A stretch of DNA of 64,000 nt from Stercorarius parasiticus (lineage: Eukaryota; Chordata; Aves; Charadriiformes; Stercorariidae): the NCBI GenBank assembly GCA_013396915.1, contig VWZL01002583.1, positions 372,001 to 436,000 on the forward strand, given 5' to 3'. Within the stretch, counting starts at the first letter, position 1, and each line of letters opens with the position of its first letter. The notes under the pieces were generated by a model. That model saw only the letters and a list, made by a program, of their open reading frames with translations, made no database searches and had not been told where the DNA came from. Positions 11,434-26,400 of the stretch are shown here, piece by piece. A program made the translations under genes and the position numbers.

Positions 11434-12666
11434 GTATTTCCCTGGTTCTTTGGTGCAGTTCTATTTCTGTCATTGACTTTCCAGGATATGTTTTCTTATC
11501 GAAGTTATGAGTGAGCAGGCATGGCCTCCAATATATGCATTTAATGGACCTAAATTACTACAATTTTTGAAAAAGGAAGATCATAAACAAAAAACTCAGG
11601 AACATAATTTCTCTTCCCACTTCTTGAAATAATTCACCTATTTCTTTCTCTTCTGTTTAACATTGTTTCAGCTGGGAAGTCCTGGGCAAAAGAACTGACA
11701 GAAATAGCTCATCAGTGTCAGCTAATCATCACCACATGACTGAATGCCAGCAGAAGAGTGCTGTCAAGTGGCCACTTATAAGAAGAAAAGAGGAAACAAG
11801 GGAACTTCAGCTGAGATGCCCACTTTCATCCGTGGATATCTTGAAAAACTGGTTAAGGCTTAGTTGTAGCAAGGTTTCTCCAAATGTTTTTAAAAGATTA
11901 CACGCAGTCCAAATATTTCCTAAAAGCTTTTAGAAAGCTGGGGTTAAGTGTTTTTTGTTGGAGTCGAGAAAAACCAGGGTGGGTACAGATGTCTGTTTAG
12001 TTTGCTCTACCATTGAGCTCCTTGATGATGGGCTTACTCAGAGGCCACCCTTGATGGGTCTGTTAGCTGAGGATGAGTTAGAAGATAAATCCTCTAAAAT
12101 GACTGGGATCAGAATATTCCCTTTTTCTTGCAGAATGGAGTTCTTGAAGGTCAGAGATGGGTGTGTCAGAACAGGTCTGATTTTGTCACAAGCTGCTGTT
12201 TTAGTTCTTGTCATGTCTGACCAAGCTACATTCAGAACAGCTTTAGTCCTCAAACAAAACAATTTCTTTGTTTGTTCACTCAAGTATATCCTTCATTTTT
12301 TGGAGTTACTGGTTCTGAGTTTCAAACCTGATAGGCCTGTTTATGAAGTTTAGCTGTCATGAGCATGGCCCATGTTTGTCCTCAGAATTATTAGAGGTGG
12401 TTCCTATGTCCTATTAATGGTACCTGGGTGAAACTAATCACTGTAGCCCATTCTGGGTATATAGTCACATTCAAAGTTTCAAAGGTGTTGTATTGTTATT
12501 GAGCTACAGGAATGCAAGAGAGCAGAGTAAGATGAAATGTACTGCTCATATTTGGTCACTGAGTCTATCATCTTTCATTCCACTTTTAATATACTAATTC
12601 AGAATATGCTGAGGGGGTTAAATGGAAAAAAAATCCCCAAAACCTTAAAGTGGGAGAAGGAGCATA
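11421..12666. other. Spacer between two minus-strand CR1 copies
   Basis: This is unique sequence with no recognised gene. A 132-codon plus-strand open frame (11955-12353) begins at TTG rather than ATG and resembles no family known to me. The flanking CR1 copies each have their own 3' tail, so the spacer separates two independent insertions rather than splitting one. Confidence 0.7.
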
Positions 12667-12874
12667 CACAGAATCACAGAATCACAGAATGGTTAGGGTT
12701 GGAAGAGACCTTAAAGATCATCTAGTTCCAACCCCCCTGCCCTGGGTAGGGACACCTCCCACTAGACCAGGCTGCTCAAAGCGCCATCCAGCCTGGCCTT
12801 GAACACTTCCACGGATGGGGCATCCACAACTTCCCTGGGCAACCTGTTCCAGTGCCTCACCATCCTTACAGTAA
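12667..12874 (-). mobile_element. CR1 LINE, short 3' fragment
   Basis: It starts with the tail complement (ACAGAATCACAGAATGG), continues through GGTTGGAAGAGACC and TAGGGACACCTCCCACTAGA, and stops at CTTACAGTAAA, inside the ORF2 segment encoding the block that follows RLDIRKKFF. At about 208 bp it is a strongly 5'-truncated insertion. It matches the copy at 10063 closely by eye, so the two are probably of related subfamily and age. Confidence 0.97.
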
Positions 12875-15800
12875 AATATGATTAAAATTAATGGCAATAT
12901 TTTTATTTATTTTAATATTTAATCATCAGTTTCTATCTGAGATTATTCCTTGGATTCACTGGATAACACATGGAAATAAGCTTTAAGGTGGTGTCTCTTT
13001 TATTTTTTCTTAAATTAGAAAATTGATAGTTACAGTACCTGATTTATAAGACTAAAATATCAATTAATACATCTCAAGTGTTCTTGAAAACGTCAGGTAA
13101 AAAAAAATAATGCTTCTGAATAGCCATAAAGAGCACTCAGCAAATTTGTAGGGGTTTTTCTTGTTACACTGTAACTAATTTCCATCTATTTAAACTGTAT
13201 TTGAGTGTATGAACAGACTACCGTGAGATAGATATTCTCTCTATTATTTCATGAAAGTATCTGGCAGAGGGAGAGGACTTCAGACATATCAACATTTTCG
13301 AAAGCAGTCAGTAAGTGTAAACATTTCAGATTTGGGAAATTTAGTTTGAGACATCATTAAGCCTAGTTATACCATGATTCTAAGATCCTATAGTGCCTAA
13401 TACTTTAAATCTTCTTTTAGCTTTTTCTCACCAGTTCCCTGTAAGCAAGGTTATGTGAACTGAAGTGCATGAAAAGTCCCCCAAGTACCTCTTCTGGGGG
13501 AAGACTTCTACAAAATAATGATTTTGAATCTCTGGGTCAGGTCTTTTCCCACCCTTGCAAAATGCCCTTTGGTATTTCCCAAGATTTAGATTGTCATTAG
13601 ACCACAGCCTATGGTCAGGATTTATTGAGGTAGAATCTCACTCCCACTTATTCTCAAAGATGCTAAAGAAAATGAAGATTAAGGTGAAGGCTAACTATAC
13701 CGTTTTCTTAAGAACAACATTACAAAGGATGCAGGACAGTGGACTGACCTATACACCTTTCCCTTTGGTAGAGTCAGTCTGTAACATCCCTGAAGCAGCA
13801 GAACATAGAATTCTTGGCTACTATGTAGTGCCACGTGCCATGAAAAGAAAGTACAAAATAAATTGCAAATACAGGAACATGAAGTGTTACATGCTGCAAT
13901 TTCAAAGAGTTTCTTGCATAGGCGTTTATGCACTTACAAGGCTCTCATCCTACTACTATTCAGAACACAGAAGTGGAAAGCAATTGAATTATCTATGAAG
14001 TTATTTAAATTTATAGAAGAAATTACAAAAGATAACAGTGTGGCTATACCTTCATTATTCCGTGTTTTGCTAAGATCTCGTTCTTACAGCTTTAAGAATA
14101 TGTGTGACAGCAATTTTGCAAATTTTGCTAACATAGGATCCCTAATTCAGGCATTTCCTCTAGTTTAGTTTTTTTTTGTTTGATTTAGTTTTTTGCTGTT
14201 CAGATTATCTCCCACTTTGCATGATATCCAAAGGTTATGCCAGGTCCTATTGATTTCTGCAGAAATGTTTTAATCAATAAAAGAGCCTAGTTAAGTTGAA
14301 GAGTTTCCAAGGTTGCCTTTCACATCTCTTCCCCTCTTCTGTTAGACGCACTTACTACGTGTGGTGCCTTGTGATCAGTCTCTGGAGAGGTTTTGATTCT
14401 CCCAGGTCCCAGGAATGCCCTGAAAGCCCTGGTGTGACAGTGTGACTTGCCAGTGCCCACAAAGTAGCAGAGTGCAGTGCGGTGAAGCGGCTGCCACAGC
14501 TGTGCCAAAAAGTGGTGAGAGAAGTGATAGCAACTCTGTACTTCTGTCTCCCTTTGAGAGGAGGTGTCTGCAAGTGTGAAGTGCACTAGCTGACTGGAAA
14601 TGTTTCCTTATTTATTTCATGTTAAGGAAGTGATGATGCTGTTGGATAAGGGGTAAGATGAAAGCCCTGAGCACATCGTTCTTAGGAGAAATAGCTCATG
14701 TCTTTTGTTTCTCTATCCTGTAGGATTTTACATGGCTCCACAATCATGACTGATTCTTTTTCTGTATAAAAAATATCCAAACTGAGCAAAAAATCAAGGG
14801 GATAAATTATCTTTTTTAAAGCTGTACAGCAAGGCTTGATCATGAAACTTTTATTTACACATGTGTACACACATGAAAAAAGCTTGAAATAGCTCTAAGT
14901 TTATTAATGAAATTTGAGAAGTAGAGTCCCCTTCTCTATAACTTGGCTATTTCCTATGCATGTCTACAGCAAGAAAGTTTTTGAATATGTTGAGGAGTCA
15001 AAGCAAGAGCAATAGGAGTCTCGCACGGAAGCACAGACTCCTGCATGGTTCAGAGCTTCACGTAAGTTGTAGAAATGCACATTACAAGTTAGAAAAATAA
15101 TTCTGTAACTTGGTTTTTAGCACTACAAAGACAAAATTTTACTTTTTTTTTTTTTCTTTCCAAGCAGATGTTTCGTCTGAGATCAGAAAGCTGCTGGATT
15201 AACACCAAGTTTCAGAGCTTTTTTGGAAGTTTATTGTCTAGATTTGCAATTTCCCACCTAAGTTTGCTACACGTTGGAATTTGTAGGTGCTTATCCAGCT
15301 CTATAGCATCCATCAGCTTATATAACAGTTATGAATGTTTTGGACGCCTTAAAAGTGGCAGACCAATCTTTTGCATAACCATATCTTGCAGAAAATTAAT
15401 TATATTATTTGGTTTGTGGCAATTTTTTAATTGCAAATTAATTAGCTCCATCTGGCCTGTAATTTTCCACTTAGCAGGTAATAACTTTTGAAGCATCTGT
15501 TGCTTCTGAGACAGATAAGACAGTATTGAGGATAGTGATTCTTATCCCTCGAAGTTATCTGGTTAGACAGTAAGGATTTTTTGAGACTTAGGTTTTTTTA
15601 AATGAGATCTTCACTGCACTGAATTCTAAATGTCTTCATTTGCTGTAAGTGCTTCTGGCTTATTACTTGCTGCTCTACTTGCTGCTGATTAATACAAGAA
15701 ATTTTAAAGCTGGAGATGTTTGATTGTTATATTTTTAATTTAAAATTGACTGACTGATAAATGTGCTTTATATACGATTTTCCTATTGATGAAGAAGAAT

Positions 15801-18800
15801 ATTTGCCACTGTACCTAGTGTTGAGGTGCAGCTGAGGGGGAAACACAACTGTATTTCCAAAACATAAATATCATCATCCACAAAAAGTAAAGTTAAATTT
15901 TACAGCAACGTCTCATCAAGGACTTGGTAAAGATCCTGAAGAAAAGGCAAACTTTTGTGTAAAGAAAGTAGGTTTCTCCTTTGGCTTTAGTAATGTACAT
16001 GTACTCAAATCTCTAGGACAAATTCAGACCTTCAGTGATCAATTCTTGTCACTTATGTCTGTCAATCCTTTCCAAAAATCACATCTTGGATTTTCTGTGT
16101 TTATAGATGTATCTTGCTTTTAGATCGTAAATGGTATTGAGAACCATGCTCTAGTGAAATGATTGCTGTTAGGGTATATATGACAATGCATCCTTTTGAC
16201 TGGAAATTTCATAACATGTTATGACTCCGTATTTGTTGTAGGCAAATCTGGCCACCGATGTTGATTAATTTTATAGGTTTAGATGCAGATTTTGGCACAG
16301 TTGTTGAGGAGTTCTCTCTAAAGCACACTAAAACTTGAATTTATGGAGGCATATTTTCTACAAATCTAGCAAATATCCCTACTTTATGCTGGCAAATCTA
16401 TTTCTTAACCCTTGTTTGATCATGTTTTCAAACATACCACAAATTAGTTCATCCTAACAACTGTTCCTATTCACAAAGCTGATTTTTGTTTTTTGAGGTC
16501 TGTGACACAAGTGTCAAGTGGTTCACCTGATGGCTTCTGTCTTGCAAAGAAAATAACTTTCACAAAATGCCATTCTTGCCAAGATGAAAGTGTTCTTTCT
16601 ATTTTTTGAATGTCAGTGGCTGGCATTATCCTGGCCCTAATGAAATGTATCATAAAACTGCAGTGCCTCTCCAGTGCCTTTGACATACAACAACAGAGGG
16701 ATTAATTTATGTCTCTGTTCACTGTGTGGTATTAAGAATCTTGGGAAACCAAACTGACAATTTAGGTGTCAAATAACCAAGTTTCCTATTTACACATGTA
16801 CAAAACTTAGTTACACCTGTGTACTGGTGCACTGCAATAAAAGGTGCCAACAGGAAAATTCAGACTTTATTTCTCTGCCAAATTCCTTTACAGGTGGCTT
16901 ATTTCTTCCTTTACCATAGAGTTTTCTTCTGACACCTTATCACAGAAGCAAAACTGTATTTAATCTGACATATTTGAATTGGATCCATGATACAGAGCAT
17001 ATTTTTGTCACAAGAGAGTGCTTAGTAGTTACAGTAGTCATCGCTCCTACCCATTCCATTTTAGTTCATCTCATAGATCTAGACAAAAGTGTATTGAATC
17101 CAAATACCCACACTAGAAACCCCCTTGTCTGAATTGCCATTACTTGGTTCCTCTAACATCTTTCACCAATATGATTTAGGATTAATAATGCATTAAATTC
17201 TTTTCATGTCCTGGGAAGTAGTTTCTACCTCTGGGAGGCAAGGCATTTTGGAGAAGCTCATGCTTTAGTTTGTCATACTGTTTGCTTTGACCTTATTAAT
17301 ACTCCTGAAGTAGTTACAGTTCAGCACAGTCAACTGTAGCCCATGTCAGATCCTCAGTTTAGCAGCACTTTAAAGCAAGTCAGGACATTTTTCTCTAATA
17401 TGCACCACTGCTCTTTCCATCAAAAACCTTGAGCTTCAGTAACACTGCTGACCTTGAGCTAGCTTGCAGTGAGCTGGATGGTGTCTGTATCCAATACTGC
17501 CACCTTCAGCATGAAAATAGCTCTGCTTAGGTATTTGTGATTTTTTCTTAGAGCAGCCTGACTCTTGCAAAGAGGATGTGAACTCTTACCAGTAGTGAGA
17601 GCTGATGAAAATTTCCTTTTTCTCATTTGGTGAAAACCCTGGAACAAGAAAGCCAACACTGTTTCCTGTCGGATATGTATTTAATCAACTGGTGGTTGAA
17701 ATATGTCACACTACTTGCGTGAAATCATGCTTTATGAGAAAAGACTACATAAATGTCACAGAACAAATTATTTCCCTTAAGTAATACAGTTTCTTTTGTC
17801 AACACTGGTCATGCACAACTGAGCAACTGATTTTCAGGAAAAACACATGTGAAATCAGAATCCAAACAGAATCATAAACAATAAAGTATGAAGCAATTTA
17901 TGCAAAACTGTAAGAGTGGGGTATTTTTCTGTCAAAAAAACCAACAACAGAACATCACACCTCACTTCAGTCTGGCCAGGAAACGTTAGATTAGCTAAAC
18001 AGGGATTTGACTGCAAACATTTCACCTAGGAACTTTCCTGTCCAGGCAGTTACTTTGAATGGACAGCATTCTTGGAGGTCAAAACATCATCCCAAACAAC
18101 TGTAGGAGTCCCTTGGCTTTACTGAAAGTGATACATGGAGCAATACACACTCAGGTAATTCTAAAATGCTCTCAAACCCACTCCCATTTCCCTACTGCGT
18201 AGGCAGCTAAAAGTGGATTCATTAAAGACCATTTCCTAACCATAAAAATTATCTACCTGAAGTATGGTGGATGTGACATAAGAAAAGCCCACAGAACACA
18301 AGGTATTTGGACAAAATGTTTATAGACTTGCTTAAAGCTGAAAAAGAACTTAAAATTGTTCAAGAAGCACTTTTTCAATTCAACTACTTGCAACCAGAAC
18401 AGGCAGAAAAACTAGTATTTGTGAATCATTTGCAAACAACAATGTGAAATGGGAAAGAGCATTTTTGCCAAATCCAGAACAATTTTTAGTTCCTATAGAA
18501 ATATTCATAGATCAGCCTTTGCCAGGGGAAAACCAATAATCATAATTTCTGTGGTAATGTAAATGTGGGAAGTACCTGAAATGAGAGGAAATTTTAATTT
18601 TGCCTCTCAGGAGATAACTGACTAATGTGTGAAAAAAAAAACATGCCTGTTTTTTTCTGGGGTATACTGTTTATAAAGGCAATATGTCAGACATTCAGTT
18701 ATTTTGATGTATTTTTTTAATTTTTAAAGATGACTCTGTTTTGCACATGTCTTCTTTGATAAATCACATTATCTCATGCTTGTAAGCCTTGCTCTTCCTT

Positions 18801-20400
18801 CCCCAGCTGGCTGCTTTATTGACTTCTTTTATTTTTGTTGCATGATGTGTAAAAAGAGGCCACAGACCATTCCTGGAAGCACAACCAGCTCCTTGGGATT
18901 CACTCAGATTTTATCACCTTTCAGAATAAAAACATCCAGCTGCACTTGCAAACATGGGGTTTGGGTGCTGTTCTGTTGACTAAAGGTATATAATTTGCTC
19001 CAAAAATAGAGCATGTACGTAAGAGTGAATAAAAGCAGAGCTCCCTAAACAGCAATATTACTTTCTCGCTGTAGAAGTAAGAGGCCTGGCTTTTCACCAG
19101 TCTGAAATAGGACAACAGGAATGCAGATCTTAATTTCCATTGATGAACCCAACTACCACAGAAGTCACCAGTAAACTTGATTACTGGAACTACTTTTCGT
19201 TTAATTTAAATCTCCACTTCTATTACCAGTTAATATTTTTACTGCCTTTATCAAAGTTCTTTTCCTTCACCTTTGGACCCTGCAAAGGCTCCAGTCTCTC
19301 CTTTGGAGAGTTTTCATTGTTAACAGAGAGATAACTTTAGAGACTCAAGGAATTTAGGTTCTTTTGAAGTATGCTATCGTCGGCTCTCTCAATACCTCTG
19401 GCTGGATGACTGAGCAGTTTGCCATGTCTCGTCTAATGATTACACACACACCGAACATACAGTAACACTGTACTGTGCTCTTAAGCAAGTACAAAAATAC
19501 AACTAGAAGGCATGTCCTGAATTTCAGGTTGTGGTATTCAGTGGAGCTTAAGGCTTATGTATCCATAACTGATTTCTTTCCGGTGTATATTGGATGTCTG
19601 AAGTGTCCTGAGGAACGCAGGGGGTTGCCAGGCCTGAATGTGAGTTAGCTGGGTGACATATTCAGGGTGCAGTTCAGCATGCACTCTGTCAGATGAAGGT
19701 AAATGACTCCAGTTATTACATGAAGCACTCTGTTGCCGTTAGGAAGAAATATCAGTTCAAGCCATAATTAATGGCTAGAAACCTGAAACTTTACAATTAG
19801 TGCACTATGTGAGATCAGGATCTCTTTAAAGCACAAATGTATTATCAACAGAGCTGAGCACCTTGGCTGGTGGATTTTCTGCTACTAACCAGTCCTCAAA
19901 ATGCTACAATCCCTAAGGTAGGTTGTAATACTGCACTCCATAAATACTGAAAAGGTCTATTGTGCATGTTTTGGAGTCCAATAAAGCAACTGTAGCTCTG
20001 CTTAAAGGCCAAATTCCTACAGAACCTGAGGACATCTTAGCAGAGATACACTTTGCTATGCAAGTTTGCTTAAAGCCCATGGCAAATCCTGAGTTCATCC
20101 TCTGAGTTTATAAGGAAGTCATAAACTAACAGTCTGTCTCAAAACAGTATATCTCTTTGAAGACAAAGACGTCTTGAAACAGTCTGAAACACGTACTCAT
20201 CCAAAGAATTTCCCTGGGCACAGAAAGTCTTTGGTCCTGTAAAACTGGCAGAGGTGACAAAGCTGTCTGTTATGCCAGTTTTCCCCCAGATTAGATGAGA
20301 TGGTCAGCAGAATGCTTCTGTACTTTGATTTTCTGCACTAAAAGGTCTTTTTTGCTGGAATTTAGGCCCTCAGCAGAAGGCAAACGCTGTCTGCCTGGCC
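12875..20400. other. Unique AT-rich non-coding DNA
   Basis: No transposon or exon is recognisable. The largest open frame (13555-13998, plus, 147 codons) has no familiar motif and overlaps open frames in other registers. A somewhat GC-richer patch at about 14340-14590 carries overlapping minus-strand frames of 88 and 72 codons, also unrecognised. A 13-base T run lies at 15143-15155. Confidence 0.65.
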
Positions 20401-23400
20401 CTCAGGATATCTGGGGCTAGGACTAGCTCACAACAGTCACCGTTTTGTCTCCTGTCCAGTTAGAGCAAAGGATCAAGGAGCTTTAGCTTCAGAGGTCAAT
20501 TCAAATGGAATAGGCTAAGGGCCATGAGGTGCAGGATTAAACAGTAGACATAAGGAGAAGTTTTTTGAACATCATGGACAGAGCAGCTCTGGTAGCCCAA
20601 AGAGACAGAGTGCGTGAATAGGGGAAGATCTTGTGAGTGAAGGCAAAACAAAAACAACTCATAATTGGAAAAAAGAGGAGAGTTCGATACAGAGGAAAAG
20701 GAGCTAAGGGAAGAATACAAAAAAAATTTATCTCAGGAGCTGTGTATTGGAGAGACTGATATTTGTGTCACTGGTATTTGTGTGAAGGAAACAAGCAGGT
20801 GAAGAGATGATAGTAAGCTAAGCTGGGGTAAAACATGAAGACGATCTGGCAAGACAGTGGAACCCCTCCATTATCACAAAAATTTAATCTATAACCGTTC
20901 TTCTTTCTGAGGTCTTCCATATAAGAAATATACTAAATTGTCCTGCCTTCTGATGAAAATGCTCTTTGCTGTTAAAACAGGTAGTTTTATACTTCCAATT
21001 CCAAATGTGGAGAACATTTATCGACTCTCCAGTACAGAACAGAACTGTAATTAAAAAGAAGCACCATTGTTTCCAAGATGAAAGTCTCTTCCATTTAGTA
21101 ATTTGTTTATTGGGCGATGGGGAGGGAGAGCATATTTCAAAAACTAAAGAAAACTGTAGGTTTCTTTGAAATCTGCTTTCACTCCTCCAACAACTGTGTG
21201 CAAGTGAGTCACAAATAAAAAACTGGTCTGAAAATTCCCAGAATCCAAAGGTAACTTAAAGAAATAGACATTCAGTGAGGAGAAAACTACACAGTCGTCC
21301 CCTTTGATGACTCCAGCCAGCTGCCCTAAGCGAGTCTGGAGCTGCCACAAAGCTGCCTGGAGACCTCAGCCAATACACCAGATGTCACCCAGAGACAGAA
21401 GAGAGAAGACAGATGGGGGGGAGAGAAACTTTCAAGCTGAATTTTTGAGGTTGACATTCTACAGAGGAATGTCGGAGGGTATAAAGCTCATCATCTTTGC
21501 CTATAGGAACAGAAAGTGAAGGAAGGCGAAAGGGACAAAGCATTCAGAGAGACAGCTGAGAGCCTCAAGAGAAAGACAATTTCTGCGAATAGCTCCTTAA
21601 TATTTGGCTTATGTCTAGGTCAGGAGAGCAACCATAAAATGTCACCTTGTTACCATCTGCAGTCATCACAGAAGTTATGAGGGAGTATTTGGACCCACTC
21701 ATAGTAGCCCTGCTGCCTTCTTGTGCAAGACTTACTGTATTTTTAACAGTCATTTTATTTTCTCTTTCCTGCATCCATTTATTTAATTTCAGTGTCACCA
21801 CATTTATTCTCCACCAGCCACTTTCCACACTAATTAATTCCTCATATCCCACTGCCTTGTAGCTACAGCCACAGCTTTTTTAGTTGTGAAACAAAACCAG
21901 ACAACTATGAGAAAGATGACATTGCCTATGAAATACAAAAGAAAAGATGCCTCTAATATACATGCCTGGGAGACAGGTAGACTCAGAAAAACTGTCACTT
22001 TCCCACCCTCTTTCCATAGCTCCTTCTTCAAAAAAAGTTTTCATAGTATGTGTCATGATCCTAGAGCAAAAGCAAACTCAAATGTCATGTCTGAAAATGA
22101 CATTTCAAAGAACTAACACTTGCACTGGAACAATTTCTACCATCACTAATCTGTCTGATTCAAAGTTTGGGATAATCTATATCTAGAAACTTATGTCAAA
22201 GATTGCTAAGTGTAATTACAGATGACAGCTGTATTCAGAACACTATAATTTCCTACAGTTTGTGGCTGAAATAATGTGAAACATGCAGTGTCTCCCCTCC
22301 CTATCAAGACCAACCAGAAGGTCCAGGAACTGCTTTTGTAGGTGGGGAAGAAAAGAAGCAAAAGTGGCAAGTCAGGACAAAGACCCTTTATAGTGAGAAC
22401 AGTCTTCATGCAGGAAGTTCTACAATCCAGCACTACAAAAATCTCCTGCTAATTTAGATGCTATCACAGCTGTCAAACTGGCCCTTGGCAGCCCTGGAAT
22501 AGGAGAGAATCAAGACTATATCTGCTTCTTTCTCTGGTCTCCACACTAGAATATCCCCCTGATTTTCTCTATATTCAATACTTGAAATACAGCAATCCTG
22601 GACTCCTGAAATCTATTTGGTAGTTTTACACTCAAGAAAGCAAGAGTTGTGAAATACCTCTACTGCTTTAAAAATTCTTCTATCCAAATAAGGGACTAAG
22701 CAGCATTCAGCTTCTGATAAATCCCACTTAGAAAAGCAGAAAAATATTAGAACTTTTCCAGTCCCAAATGGCATCTTTTTATTATCTAATTATCAAAAAT
22801 TTCATGTTTCCACCAGCATGGAGTGGCCAAGCCAAAGTTCGTTTTCTAGTTTTAGTATCTGACATTTGCAAATGAGAAGATATTGCACAGAAGATATATT
22901 TCTCTATCTGGATAAAGCCTTTACCAGTGAATTTCCAGAAAACTTTTTTCAAAGCTATAAACTTGTATGCCACTTCACTGCTGTGCATGTTGGATTATTT
23001 TGCTCTTTCTTATCCTTGCATGTTATTTTAACGGGATAGCAGCAACAGCAGCAGCCACAGCAATGTCTTTTTCAGGAGCAAACTCTTGCTGGCATATTAT
23101 GTCATCTCAGTGAGTGGGCTATTAGGCTGGCTCATTGTGAAGTGCTGGTACTGCGTATGAGTATGTGTTACTTGCTAATTTCCCCACTTGGGACTCCAAC
23201 AATGAACAAGAACTCAGATTTCTGCCTCTGATCCCCAAAGGCACTGTGTGGATGATGCAGTGTTTAAAAGGACCCTGATGGTGCTAATTGCTAATCCCTC
23301 TAGATTTTCTTACTGAACTTGCTACAAAGGGTTTCATAATGATGCTTCATAACTAAAGACAGCACAGGAGAAATCATCTTTTGTTTCCAACCACTGTTTC

Positions 23401-26400
23401 ACTCTGTTCCATCCCCCAAACTGTCATTTTGGTTTAATGGCTTTAGATCTGTGTTTTCATGCTAGCCTAAAACAATGTGTTGCTTGGGTTACATTTTTAA
23501 AAAAGTGATGTGACCTATAAAACCGGTCCAATTTCTTCTTACAAAGGATTACTACAGTAGCCTGGTGTGACTGGCAATTCATATTGCTAGCCTTATTGCT
23601 AAACAGCTAGAGCAAAAGTGAGTCTGTTCCTGGAGTTCCTGTTCCTGTTCACTGGAATCTGCAAGAAGGGATATATAGAGGGCAGATAAAAGAAGGACGG
23701 GTGGCAAAGCAGAAAGAGGGAGTAAAATTCTCACTTTTGCAATATTATGGGTTTTCTTAAATAAAGATCCAATTTTAATTGTGCTGACAGACACCACACC
23801 TTCTCCTGTGACTCTGCCCCTATGTTCCTCCTACTGCTCTCAGCTTTTTGCTTTTCTATAGCTTTTCGGTTAGTGGTGTTTCATCAGCCAGCTGTCACTG
23901 TTGAATCTAAAATACATGCAAACTTCAGCAGAAGCTCACATTTCTGATGTGGAAGCAGAGCTTGCTGTGGGCAACATGTGCCCAAACAGGCCAACTCCTT
24001 TGAGCACTGCTTTCTGGTCACAGATGTAGACTTTCAACAGGCCTGATTTAGACTGAAGCCCACATGGAGTTCCCAAGTCATCAGCTCCTACCCACAGAAA
24101 GGGCATATAAATACTGCAAGTATTGATGACTGGCTGGAAAATGAGAGAAAGTTAGAAATGTAGTCATAACAGTTCTGTCCTGGAGTCATTGAATCTTGTT
24201 AAAATAGGCTTTCTGGGATTCACTGTGTCAATTTGAATTGAGAAGTGCCCTCTTTCTCTTCTTTATTATGCTATCCATCCTACAGACCCTGATGTGTAGT
24301 CACATCTTGTAATAGATATTTCCAGCAAGATTTCCCTGTTGTGAACATGGCTTTGTCTTTCCCCTGAAGAACCACAGTAGCTGTACCAGACTGTCATTTG
24401 TAGCATAATTTACCAGAACGATCTTCAAGGAGGAAAATTCATTTCCACACAGAACAAAGCTGTCCTAGGCATGACCATAGAATAGGCAACATGTGATTGA
24501 TGCTTGTGTTGAAGGTACCATGAGTAGTCAAGATCATCTATCTTGAAATGAGCCACTTTATGTATGTTCTTTACTTTTAATTACACTCATATCAAGAGCG
24601 TGTATGTGAACAGTAGAAGGAATTTGGCAATTGTTCCCTGTAAGGAAGTTTATTGCACTCTCTTGACTTTGGACAAATTGTGACGGAGTATACTTTGAGC
24701 AAGAATCTTCATTAGACACAGTCACATGTAGAACAAATGTGTCTGTACTCTCTAGCTTTTGTGTGAAATGGATGGAATGACAATACAGATATTAGCTTTC
24801 AGATATTCCTTAATCCAAACTGCTCTTTGCAGCCACTTCTCATTTCTTCATTTTTTATTCTGCTTAACTGCCTTCTATTGTCATTTCCTACCACTCCGTT
24901 AAAACCCAGGTGTTCACAGCAAATTTAAGAGTGGCACAGCACTATGTCTTCTTTTCTCCCACTCTTTCTCAGTAATCACTCCCTACGTGGCAATTTTCCA
25001 GTGCCAGGTGGAAAATCAGCTGAGCATTTTGGAGGAGTGAGGTATGTGTGAGAGACTCTTCTAATGATACACTCCTCCAAGCCAGCTCCATTCCATCACA
25101 GTTGATGTATGAGCTCATATGGGAAAACTAACAGTGAGTTTAAAGTTTTTTCCTGAATCTGCAGTTTTCTTTCTAAAAAATAATTTTAAGCTAAGAGAGA
25201 TGGAGAACTCCTCTTTATCTTACACTGCCTCCTTTCAGATGCCAGGACTATGTCCCAGACCATGTAGTAACTGTTTGTTTTCTTGCTGAAAGAAATGTGA
25301 TAATAAATAAATCTTTCTCATTTATACACAATCTTCCATCTTGATAGGAAGCCAAAGTGCACCGAAGAAAAATACAGGGACTTCATTTTGGACTAGTGGG
25401 AACATGGCACTTCAGAAAATTAAATATGCACCTCCCCCTCTTGTTCTCAGAGAAAATGTCCCTGTAGCAGACAATGAAAAAGAGAGCTGGAGAGAGTGAG
25501 TGGGTGAAACATATGACTGAATCCACCAATGCAATGCAGCCATTTAAAATGGCAGGCAGAAAACAGCAGCTGTTTAATTTCTTGCAACCACTCTGAACAC
25601 CTGATAATGACAGGAAGTGACTAAGACTAGCGTATCTGGCCAAATGCAAAAAAAGAATATAATTGCCCAACAGTTTGCCCAGATGAGGGTCTAACACTGC
25701 TACCTGTGTACAAAATCCTTTGTTGTCTTTAAAGCTTTTGTATAGCAGGAATGTTGGTATTGCTTTTCATTGACAATCCTGTAAATTGTAAGTGATAGTT
25801 TACAGGCTGATGCGTGAGCCTCTGCTTTCAGTGAAAAATTGATCATTGATAAAAGTGGGAAAAAGCAATGACTAAGGCAATTGGAGGAATTTACTGAAAA
25901 GTTATCTGCATTGCACAGATGTTACGACCTTACACATTGATATTTCAGCCACAATACGCATGCAGAGATGACTAGGATACTGTTTAATTTACAAGTATTT
26001 CAGAAGTCATATATGCTACAGGTAACTACTAGCATTTGTAACGGTCAACATAATATTAGGTGGCACAGTTTATTTTGAATGGTTTTGCTTCCCTGTAAAA
26101 GAAATGGCATGAGAAAAAGTTTGAGTCTTTACTTTGGGAATTTTGTACAACTGGGATTTTCTGTTTGAACATTCAGTGCCATTTTTGATACAGAGCTGCG
26201 AGAACCAGTAACTAGACAAATACAGGATTCCAAAGTCTGAATTGAAATGACAGGTGCAAAAATTAAACTGTCTCCATCATCTATACAATTTCCCACTTAG
26301 TTTCTTATCTCCTCTCTTTGCTAATGGGTGCTATTATCTGAAAAAAGAAAAAAAATTAAAGTCTGACATATGAAAGAGTCTTAAGACTCTCTAGAGTCTT

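Noticed and set aside
11955..12353. 132-codon plus-strand frame between two CR1 copies
   Set aside because: It starts at TTG, and there is no recognisable domain or promoter.
10063..12874. The two neighbouring minus-strand CR1 pieces as one split insertion
   Set aside because: Each piece has its own 3' tail and both cover the same 3' part of the element, so they are independent insertions.
13555..13998. 147-codon plus-strand frame
   Set aside because: No recognised motif, overlapping frames on both strands, and composition no different from the flanks.
23037..23063. CAG tract as a polyglutamine-coding exon
   Set aside because: The tract is short and interrupted and is not inside a long open frame.
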